A DNA stretch of 64,000 nucleotides from Bemisia tabaci. Its lineage: Eukaryota; Arthropoda; Insecta; Hemiptera; Aleyrodidae. The stretch covers positions 34,276,263 through 34,340,262 of the forward strand of contig NC_092800.1 of NCBI RefSeq assembly GCF_918797505.1, in the 5' to 3' direction. The position numbers and the translations under genes were made by a program. The notes below the pieces were generated by a model. The model saw only the letters and a program-made list of their open reading frames with translations, was not told the DNA's origin and ran no database searches. This document shows, in pieces, positions 57,001 to 64,000 of this stretch (positions within the stretch are counted from its first letter, which is position 1; the number at the start of each line of letters is the position of its first letter).

Positions 57001-60000
57001 CATTGGTTTTTCTTATCTTCAAATTCCGCAGATACAATAAGAATTGATGAAAAATTAGAAATTGGGACAACTTTACCCAATAGAAACATTCTTGGAATTC
57101 ACTGTTTTAATTTTTTCAAAAATCTTTGGCCGTTCACGTTCCTATGACCCAGGCCTGAAATTGAGCTGAAATCAAATTTTTTGAGCTGAAATAAAATCTT
57201 CATACTTACCACTTCTTTAAGTTTAATAGTAGAGACAGCATAATTGATATAATCTAGCCACAACTGTGATTCAAGACAATGATCGGTGATAACTCGTTCG
57301 TAAAGACATTGGACTCTTCCAGGATCGTTGCCACCTTCGCGGGGATTTTGTTCATAGGCTAGATATTGTTGATAAACTCCAAGCCGAGAGACAGGCTCTG
57401 CACAGAGCTAAAAATTGAAGGAAAAATTATCATATCTCAAATTAGTAACTTTAAGGACCATTGTGGCTAGCAAAATGATGCATAGATGCATTAAGAAAAA
57501 GTTTGCCAAGTCCCCATAATTTAATGCCTTTCATAAGGTAACTTCAGATTGATGATAAAGATTTTGATTTTTTGAATGTGATCAAATGGAAATCACCTTT
57601 AAGATCCTCTTCTTTTTTGGGCAATTCATTGAAGAAATATTGTTAAGGCCAGGGCAAAAACGAACACTTCAACAAATAAGACAAGAGTTGGTGATTTTGC
57701 CATTCCGATAAATTCAGTATAAAATGTTTTGTATCTGTCTAATCAACACATCTATCATAGAACTTCAATGGAGCAATGTAAACTTGATGAGTCTGTTTTA
57801 AAACGATGAAAATAGAGAGTGTGAACATTTCAAAAGAAGGATTGTAGAGCTTTTAAAAAAATTGAATATCAGTGAAGATCATGCAATTCTAAAATCAAGC
57901 AGCTATGGTTCAAAATTTGCCTATTAATTTGTTAAAAAAGACATTGGAACCCTAGACAAGGTAAGAAATTAAGCAATACAGCTAATGTTATCCCATCAAA
58001 TTTTGCACAGATTACCTTAAAAATACCGAAAACTTTAAAAATTAACTCACAATTCATAAATGAAAAACAACTGTTCAAAGTTTACATTATGAACAGTAAA
58101 TTCATACTTTCCACTCACATAAAAGCATTTCCAACTTGGGACAAAATAGTCATTGAAATGAGCCTATAAATTAGATACATAACTAGATGTTGTTTCACTA
58201 ACATTTCATTCCTTTTCTGATATAGAGTGCCTTATAATCTTGTCCAAAAACAAGTTGGTACACATAAAAATTCCTCAATCGCAGTAAATACCAAAATTAG
58301 TTGAGCTGGATTTGACTTTGAGTAGACAACAGGATTTTTTTTAAAGCAGGGAAAGTGAATGGTTCAGTTGCGCAGGTCATGGATTCTAATTTTGATGGTT
58401 TAAGCTTACAGATCAGCAAACAATAACGAGATTTGTTTAAACACCAAGTTTCTATGTTCAGTATTAATGGCAATATTGCTCAACAAAAAAACACCGTAAA
58501 TGTTGTCATTCACTACGGTAGTGAATGCCATGGATTCTTCCACCCTGCGGACTGATTATTGAAATTGATAGACAAAGCAATAGACAAAGAAGACAATAAG
58601 GATTTGGAGGGATCCTATTGGTAGAGGCGGGTGGTTGCAATGGACAAAGGAGGGAGATAATAGACTAACTAACGGCAACCCACGAGGGACCCGACAGTTA
58701 GTCTATCATTTCCCCCCTTTATCTATGAGAACCATCCATTTCAACCAATAGGATTGCTTTACACCCCCTATGTCTTCTTTGTCTATAGCTTTGTCTATCA
58801 ATTTCAATAATCGGCCCGCTGGTTTCATCCGTGTTTCAAGTCAAGCAACCAGTGCAATGTGTGTCTCAATGATTCATGAAACAAAGATAGACCGCAGAGA
58901 ATGACATCATATGCCATGTTTTTCTATGAGCAATATTTCCATTGATACTGGACGTAGAAACTTGGCGTAAGAACATATCTTATTACTTTCTGTAAATTCA
59001 CAAGCTTAAATCATCAAAATACAGCTCTGTGACTAACGCAACTGCCGTGTGCAATGTTGACAAGAGACATTATTTAAGCACTCATGAGTAGAATTTGGAA
59101 AGTTTTAATGCATTCATCGTATCCTACATAAAATTTTGCTATGGAAATGTTACATTGTGGTTCCTTCTTAAAATCATACCCTGTCTAAAGGTCTATGAAT
59201 CATATTTTAATTGAAATACATTTTTTATCCAATCAAGAACAGAATAACGCCAGAATTGAAAAATAATGTTAACATGGATTTGACAATAAAATGACAACAA
59301 TAAGATAGAAGTTTAAGCTCACCACAGCCTCCTCAAAGGTTAAGATCCTGCTCAATTTTTGCAAGGCTTTCTTGTATCCATGTTCGACTGCTTTAATATC
59401 AACTATGTTTGTGTCTCCAACCTCATTGAGCCAAGTTTTGAATTCTGTGTATGTTGTCTCCATGTCCATTAGAGGCACTGCAAGCTGACGTTGGAAGATA
59501 GAACCAATTTTACGCTTTTGGGCTAAAACTGCATCTTCAAATTGTGTTGAATTCGACTGCAAAGCCTAGAAAAAAGAATAATTGTAAGATAAATCGTAGA
59601 ATCGTATGGGGGGAAAAAATACAAAGTAATTACAGCATTTGACAAAAAAACAAAACTGAGATGAAACTGGTCTTTGGAGAAAATAGACGTTGAATGTTTT
59701 GAATATACTTTTCCAACTAGGTGGGTGTCAAAAAGAACTCTTAGTTTTCAGATCAAATGTGATTCATTTTAGTTAAACATGTAGGAGTTAGTGCGTTTTT
59801 TCACCATATTTCATTTATCTGTTAGTCTCATTAGGAACCCTTTTTTTTTCTTGACGATAGAAAATTGTAATTAAATTCCAGAAAATAATTTTAATTCAGC
59901 TTAAAAATAAAGCATTGTTATTTCGTGTGGTTTCCTTGCGTCCACAATTGAGTGCACAAACCAAATTCACAAATTAATATGAGCCCAGCTAGTAACACAG

Positions 60001-63000
60001 GGCGTTGACTAAGACCTCATCCTAAAAAATCCTTACTAATGAATTATCTTTTCTGTTCTTTTTCCTTGGTTTCTAAAACATTCTTATTCAGTGAATCTCA
60101 AATATCTTTGCTTTTTCTTTACCTTTACTTTACTGTTTTCTCACATCACACACACTTTAAATTCCAAGGACAAAATTTTCTTGCAGACACTTGCATAGAT
60201 AGTTTATTTAATATCAAACACAAACGGTTCAGAAATTCAGTTTTGGAGAATGGATTGCAGAATGGTGGAGGAATGAGCTGAAATGCATAGAATCGAACAG
60301 AAATTTGGCAGAAACATAATGAAGGAACAATTTGGAGGAAATTTGAGCCCTCACAAGACTACTTATTTTGAGATGATCCTCGAAATTCTGTGCATCTGTA
60401 TCTTTTTGCGATGCATTTTCCATACTTCTCAACTGACCTTTGAAAATCCACGATTTTTCAATGTATATTCATATCCTTTCAAAATATTAGACACTTTGCC
60501 ACAATGTTTCAGCTTTTGTGAAATTGACACCTCATTTTTTCTTCTTCTTTGCTGCCTATCAAATTATCCCTTTCACCATTCTACTCAGAAGTCGACTCAG
60601 AAATCGTGGGTATCACTGAAGGAGTTGGGCAGAAAGATTACATTGATTGAAAACTGACTTCCCAAGAAAATGAACACTATATACACAAAAGTTTATGATA
60701 TTAGCTCAATACTACTTTACGAAGGAATAAATATAAAATTTTGAATCTTGTGGTACTCACCTTTTGTTCTAAAAGAGCTAGGATAACTTTTTCAAATTCT
60801 CTATATGCTTCCCACAAGAGAACACCTTTGGCAACATGAAGACCTCCAGCTGTGAGGGCCCGCTCTGCTATTTCTCTGACCTTTTCTTCTCCATTTTCAC
60901 TACCCATCTTGCCGATACTGAAATGAATATATTCGCCCCACAACTCAATACCTATGAGCCGCAAAAAATACAAATTTAATTTTTATTGTCGGACACTTGA
61001 ATTCAAAGGTTCCTAGTTAGTATAGAGGCGATATTTTTTTCGATGAATTAGGTGCCAGGTTATGGTCATGTATGGTTTTTCATTGAATTGATCCCTCTGA
61101 TGTGTCATTTTTTTTTGTTTTTGAATTTTTCTTCAAATTAAGCTTAGTGCCTACATAGTTCCTTTATAAAAGATTGCTGTTCTGTACATACTGAATTGAC
61201 TCAAGCTTTTTTTAACTCAAATCTTACTTCCTGGTGCCTGGAGATTTTTCTTATTTTTTTTTTTATTTAAAAAAAGAAAACAACAGACAAAAATTGGATG
61301 GAAGTTGAGTTTACTCTTTCTTAGGGAACAACCTGACCAAATTTGGTTTCTTAATATCATATGGTTTAATTAATGAATACAGCTCCTCTGAATTTTGAAG
61401 TCCTCCATTTATACTCGATGAGGGTTCAGATATAAAATGTTTCTTTGGAACTGAAGTATGAAAGTTGTACAGAAGAACCCGCTGTATAAGAAGGAGATGC
61501 TCTTTTTATTAATTACAGGTGGAATATGTATTTTTGGAAATTACAAATATTTAACACATCACCCGTGTGATTTTAGATAGTCGTTCTAAGTAAAACAACA
61601 ATGGATTAGTTTTAAAAATCATACTTAGGTAATCTTCGACTGCTCGTTCAAACAGGCTGAACAATTTTTCTGATTCTTGATCTGTTGAGGCCAGTTTTAT
61701 CTCATCTCTCAACCATGCCAGCCATAATTCTGAAACATAAAAATGTTGTGAGAGGGCTTGATTGACTATGTACATATGTTATAAAAGAAGCCCAGAAGTC
61801 GCGCAAGTGCCGAGTGTGAAAAATGACTCAATTTTTTTCTTTGAAATAGGTATGCTTTAAAAAAATCACAGTGTTTTCAAATTCAAGGGGAAACAAAATT
61901 GAAAATGTTTTATTCTGGCAAAGGGTGTGCTGCTATGCCCTGCAAATCTCCTTTAATATCAGAACAATCTGGTCATTACTTAAAAAGAGATTCGGATGAA
62001 TATTTTCACCAATCAAATACAGTAAACGCACGAGTCGTAAGACGAGATGTTGGAGTTTTTTGGTCAACGTCCGTCAAAAATCCAGCTTAAAGCTGAATAT
62101 TTTCATCCTTTGATAACTTCTACACAATCTAATAATGCCATTTGTGACATACTTTCGAGTAAATTTCTGATATTTTTGAAGGGGAAAGTCTAACATCTAT
62201 GAAATAAATTTATGGAGAGACTGATAAAAATATCGCTACTTTCAGATGTACTTTCTGTCAATAGCAAAGCTGCTGTTACACTCGAAGTAAATATTGTTAT
62301 AGTTGTAACTAAACTATAACGTAAAAAATGTCATAACAACTTGGTGGCTTAAAATTTTTGCAGGTAGTTCTAAACTACGAGAATGAAAAATGAAAACATT
62401 ACACAGAGATGAAGATGATCGAGATTTTTTTTCGGTGAAAAAAAATTGCGACTGAATATTTGGCTGATTAAAGACTTTGGTCAACGTTTTGACTTCACTC
62501 ATAATCAGCATCTAGATATTAATTAATTTTGCTGGTGTAGCAAAACCTTGAATTTCATTGCAGAAAAAATTGGTTGGCCAGCGCAAAATTTTTTTTCACT
62601 AATTTGTTTCCTCTTCTCCTATTGAGTAACTTTTCTTTCTAACTGCGTTGACTAAAAAAGTTTTAGTGTAAATTACCTGGTGTTAACGGGAAGTATTTGC
62701 TCATCTGTTCTCTTGCAGATCGTAGTTTATCCAAATCTCCTAGTTTTCCACATGCATTGATGAGCTCAAGATGAGCATTGTAGTTGAACACATTGCTGGC
62801 CACCTGCAAACACGGTCAATTGAAAGATATAAATATTTTATAAAAAGAGTTGTTACAAATGCAAATTGTCATGCATACAAGCAGCAAATTTGGCACCCCC
62901 GTCTCTGGTCAATCAGTAAGGTGCTCATCCTTGTAAACCGCCCCCTTTACCTTGTCAAAAAAATGATCCCTACTTACTTTCTGAGAGCTTAATCAAAAGC

Positions 63001-63772
63001 TAGGATATAAATTCCTAAGAACGCAACTGTGCGTCGGCACCTCCTCCCAGTCACAGATCCTTCTTGTATCTATCATTTAAGTATATAACAAGTCAAAAAA
63101 GGGCTTTTGCCTTATCCCAACCGTAGAGGATTGCTACAGAACGCATCACTTGTATATTCCGTTCCACTGGCGCGTTCCATGTGTTCCAGTGGAACTCTTG
63201 GACTGCTATTCTGAGGTAGGTTGAGGCCGCGGTTAGGCCGATTGAACCAGCCCGAACCTCTACCATTGCATTACGTATATTCCATGGATAAAAATAAAGC
63301 CCTAAAAAGAACTTGTCTTGTAAGATACTGAACACCAATGCAGTCTATTCCCTGTTTTCTAGGTATCCACTAAGTGCTGATGAAAATATGGTAGACCATG
63401 ATGGTTATCTATAGTGGTCCTAATCATATTTCTTTCTACTGAACCCACCTTAGTCTAAGGATAAAAAAAGTTCTAATGTCTGGCTAATCAGAGATCGACT
63501 CCCATCACATCGAACAATAAATGAGCTGTACGCTCAGTGAGCTCTGCGGAACATTTCCCGAGAACATGTCTGAAGAGAAAGATAACCATTAAAGAACTCA
63601 CGCTGCTTTCAAGTTCTGTGACGAGACTCTCCAACTTCTCATCTTCACCATCATCCTCATCCGAGGAATCGGCAGAGTTATTGCTGCTGTCTGATTCAGC
63701 TGCCTCGGAGGGCTCTTCTACTTCCATAGCACTGGGAATTTCGTCATTTTCGACAGGATCTGAATCTGCCAT
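48481..63772 (-). CDS. Sart3: SART3, U4/U6 snRNP recycling factor, 13 exons
   Basis: SART3 (Prp24-like) is a nuclear RNA-binding protein that helps U4 and U6 snRNPs re-anneal after splicing; in mammals it also recruits the deubiquitinases USP4 and USP15. Exons on the minus strand, 5' to 3': 63602-63772, 62677-62803, 61625-61729, 60761-60951, 59323-59565, 57210-57407, 56441-56552, 55277-55456, 53770-53938, 52198-52985, 50290-50423, 49724-49893, 48481-48673. Every junction is GT-AG and the phases add up to 2,781 nt, that is 926 residues plus TAA, close to the human protein (963). Visible parts: acidic Ser/Asp/Glu-rich start (1-57), HAT helical repeats (about 60-550), Lys-rich nuclear-localisation stretch (about 570-600), RRM1 (about 662-735; VFISNL and SKGYCYVVL), RRM2 (about 756-835; LFIKGI and SKGIAYAEY), an RGKSRTQ...LPRALQ block and the C-terminal DFRNLLLGKK motif. 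The ATG at 63772 gives the expected acidic N-terminus. Nothing appears to be missing. Confidence 0.96.
49724..49893 (-). CDS. Sart3: SART3 exon 12 (end of RRM2; residues 807-863)
   Basis: The exon encodes ESAKLALIKADRSKIGGQEI...VAFSKPPERR and a Pro/Ser/Gly-rich linker ending in GGGPRNYGR. The acceptor is TTCCCCAG and the donor GTATTA; it ends two bases into an Arg or Ser codon. Confidence 0.93.
50290..50423 (-). CDS. Sart3: SART3 exon 11 (RRM2 core; residues 762-806)
   Basis: The exon encodes IPVNINEEELTNIFKEYGNL...RNGHSKGIAYAEYQDE, the body of RRM2 including its RNP1 (SKGIAYAEY). The acceptor is TTCTCAG and the donor GTAAGT; it ends in phase 0. Confidence 0.95.
50951..51551 (-). mobile_element. 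5'-truncated non-LTR retrotransposon (R1/LOA/I-like) in SART3 intron 10
   Basis: A minus-strand ORF (51066 to beyond 51545) encodes the C-terminal end of a non-LTR reverse-transcriptase polyprotein: WYNEIYWRDDRERWTRAVIG, then LTQFLTGHGCFGSYLHKFRI, then the C-x2-C-x8-H-x4-C knuckle (CFMCGAERDDPDHAFFRC). It is followed by a short 3' UTR and poly(A), seen as T's at 50951-50961. The element is flanked by a perfect 14-bp duplication, TCTCTTTAGGAATT, at 50937-50950 and 51552-51565. It lies in the same orientation as SART3. The 5' part of the element is absent, as usual for target-primed insertions. The clade is inferred from the knuckle only. Confidence 0.88.
51793..52126. mobile_element. Family F inverted-repeat element (copy 2), SART3 intron 10
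   Basis: The ends carry ATGGAGAATTTGCA and its reverse complement TGCAAATTCTCCAT. The interior matches 1190-1505 over most of its length, including AAACACATGTATTTTAGCAG and the sequence up to AATAATTGTTCAATTTA. The family is short and non-coding, so a MITE-type element is likely. Confidence 0.65.
52198..52985 (-). CDS. Sart3: SART3 exon 10 (last HAT, NLS region, RRM1)
   Basis: This is the largest exon, covering residues 499-762. It encodes the end of the HAT array (YYGDEKHLRRLFARALATDT...LWLDYEKLHGSLEQYEHCL), a coiled, Lys/Glu-rich linker with a likely nuclear-localisation signal (KSGNDRSKKGKKEKAEKNVK), and RRM1 with RNP2 VFISNL and RNP1-like SKGYCYVVL. It ends at the start of RRM2 (NKLFIKG). 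The acceptor is TTCTCCAG and the donor GTATTG. Confidence 0.96.
53770..53938 (-). CDS. Sart3: SART3 exon 9 (HAT repeats; residues 443-499)
   Basis: The exon encodes MFGTEGDPDCELLLFWAKWE...IYNDILTICKTKSSLWSQ...IER, corresponding to the GDPSC...WARIEA region of vertebrate SART3. The acceptor is TGTCACAG and the donor GTATTG. It ends with two bases of an Arg codon. Confidence 0.93.
54040..54075 (+). repeat. Poly(A) tract of 36 bases, SART3 intron 8
   Basis: This is an uninterrupted A run, possibly the tail of a small retroelement. No clear target-site duplication is visible. Confidence 0.8.
54595..54790. repeat. Dispersed repeat Q, SART3 intron 8
   Basis: The sequence GATCTTTTTCC...GTGAAATTGA...TGGTTTCCTTCTGATAAATG matches 55620-55800 and, more weakly, 2640-2800. 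The common end resembles TGGTTCCTTTTTGCTAAATG, which also occurs at the ends of the element at 8741-8993. It is probably a degenerate inverted-repeat transposon. Confidence 0.45.
55277..55456 (-). CDS. Sart3: SART3 exon 8 (HAT repeats; residues 383-443)
   Basis: The exon encodes VLEQALVAGFSSSNDYRAVW...YILYLRR...AYEHLVQ, a HAT repeat matching the 'EKALNAGF..Y..IW..YLDYLRR' part of vertebrate SART3. The donor is GTAAGT and the acceptor ATCCAG. Confidence 0.94.
55620..55800. repeat. Dispersed repeat Q, SART3 intron 7
   Basis: This second copy of the repeat at 54595-54790 shares the GATCTTTTTCC start and the TTGGTTCCCTCCTGCTAAAT end. The body is AT-rich with no coding capacity. Confidence 0.45.
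56441..56552 (-). CDS. Sart3: SART3 exon 7 (HAT repeat; residues 346-383)
   Basis: The exon encodes VLKLLQRAVRNCPWCAEIWL...EPIDSVT. The R-A-V/I-R-N-C-P-W signature is diagnostic of SART3. The acceptor is CTCTCAAG and the donor GTTTGC; the exon ends one base into the next codon. Confidence 0.94.
57210..57407 (-). CDS. Sart3: SART3 exon 6 (HAT repeats; residues 280-345)
   Basis: The exon encodes LCAEPVSRLGVYQQYLAYEQ...RVQCLYERVITDHCLESQ...LKEV, HAT repeats. The acceptor is TTTTTAG, the donor GTAAGT, and both ends are phase 0. Confidence 0.94.
58545..58823. mobile_element. Family C MITE, SART3 intron 5
   Basis: The copy is about 278 bp. Its ends are inverted copies: GATTATTGAAATTGATAGAC near the left, and the reverse complement (GTCTATCAATTTCAATAATC) at the right. 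Internal arms TAGACTAACTAACGGCAACC and GTTAGTCTAT are also inverted. It matches copies at 25090-25364 and 28713-28988. Confidence 0.75.
59323..59565 (-). CDS. Sart3: SART3 exon 5 (residues 199-279)
   Basis: The exon encodes ALQSNSTQFEDAV...FQRQLAVPLMDMETTYTEF...LTFEEAV. The RRQLAxPLxDME block is well conserved in SART3. The acceptor is TTTCTAG, the donor GTGAGC, and both ends are phase 0. Confidence 0.94.
60761..60951 (-). CDS. Sart3: SART3 exon 4 (HAT repeats; residues 135-198)
   Basis: The exon encodes IELWGEYIHFSIGKM...GLHVAKGVLLWEAYREFEK, closely matching the second and third HAT repeats of SART3. The donor is GTGAGT and it ends in phase 0 after ALLEQK. Confidence 0.94.
61625..61729 (-). 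CDS. Sart3: SART3 exon 3 (HAT repeat; residues 100-135)
   Basis: The exon encodes ELWLAWLRDEIKLA...LFERAVEDYL, a typical HAT repeat with the aromatic and Glu/Arg pattern. The donor is GTATGA and the acceptor GTTTCAG. The split codon at its end becomes Ser with exon 4. Confidence 0.93.
62677..62803 (-). CDS. Sart3: SART3 exon 2 (residues 58-100)
   Basis: The exon encodes VASNVFNYNAHLELINACGK and onward to ...KYFPLTP, the start of the first HAT repeat. The acceptor is TTTGCAG and the donor GTAATT. It ends one base into a Glu codon that exon 3 completes. Confidence 0.93.
63093..63338 (-). other. Unassigned ORF in SART3 intron 1
   Basis: An 81-codon ORF, more GC-rich than the surrounding intron, contains NAMVEVRAGSIGLTAASTYL followed by RIAVQEFHWNTWNAPVERNI. 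It looks more protein-like than the AT-rich chance ORFs nearby, but I do not recognise it. It could be a fragment of a transposon protein. It has no role in SART3, whose exon 1-exon 2 junction skips it in correct phase. Confidence 0.25.
63602..63772 (-). CDS. Sart3: SART3 exon 1 (residues 1-57)
   Basis: This exon starts at the ATG at 63770-63772 and encodes an acidic, Ser-rich leader (MADSDPVENDEIPSAM...) like that of other SART3 proteins. The donor is GTGAGT on the minus strand (63596-63601). It ends in phase 0 after ...VTELESS. Confidence 0.9.
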
Positions 63773-64000
63773 TATCAGGCTGCAAATTCAGGTACGTGAT
63801 ACTCTGTTATAAAAAGTTTTGTTTCCAAAACAAGGGAGAGAACAATCCCAAGAGAGCTTTACATGGCACTCCAACCTCGGTACCCAACGAATGAACCAAG
63901 CTCAACCAAATGATCAACAGTTAAATAGCTACGTAACAACGAACTGAAGTTAATTATAGCTGCACGAGGAATTGAGCTCTGACTTAAAAATTAATAATAC

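Overview
The window is eukaryotic nuclear DNA. It is AT-rich, has spliced genes with GT-AG introns, and is crowded with short inverted-repeat transposons. The two recognisable genes, SART3 and an AA15-type lytic polysaccharide monooxygenase (LPMO), together with this repeat density, point to an arthropod, most likely a hemipteran insect. A whitefly such as Bemisia tabaci is my guess from general resemblance, not something proved here.

Positions 1 to about 41,000 hold no gene I can support. This part is a graveyard of small non-autonomous elements. The main families are: A (terminal inverted repeats, TIRs, beginning CTGCCGTGC; 4-bp target-site duplications; at least ten copies); B (TCGACGGTG TIRs, apparent TA duplications); C (about 275 bp); D (GC-rich repeat carrying a 79-bp tandem unit); E (about 240 bp); F; G (hAT-like, 8-bp duplications); and several single foldback elements. 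Many are nested, most clearly at 37,688-39,144. Unusual items here are a near-perfect 0.83-kb-armed inverted repeat (29,598-31,536), a 976-bp TIR element with a 20-bp tandem array inside (14,958-15,933), and a lone mariner-like helix-turn-helix ORF (about 19,962-20,197).

Positions 41,085-45,436 (+) carry a four-exon AA15 LPMO gene. It has a signal peptide followed directly by the copper-binding histidine, a catalytic domain, one C-terminal membrane segment and a cytosolic tail. Exons 1, 2 and 4 look intact. Exon 3 is clearly homologous but has AA where its splice acceptor AG should be, an in-frame TAA, and short stretches whose expected motifs lie in another frame. The copy seen here is therefore probably broken, unless these are sequence errors.

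Positions 48,481-63,772 (-) carry a complete 13-exon SART3 gene (926 codons plus stop), the U4/U6 snRNP recycling factor. It has an acidic N-terminus, HAT repeats, a lysine-rich nuclear-localisation region, two RRMs and the C-terminal Lsm-interacting motif. All exon phases join correctly. The LPMO and SART3 genes converge, with 3 kb between their stop codons. SART3 introns contain a 5'-truncated non-LTR retrotransposon with a 14-bp target-site duplication, a family C element and a family F element.
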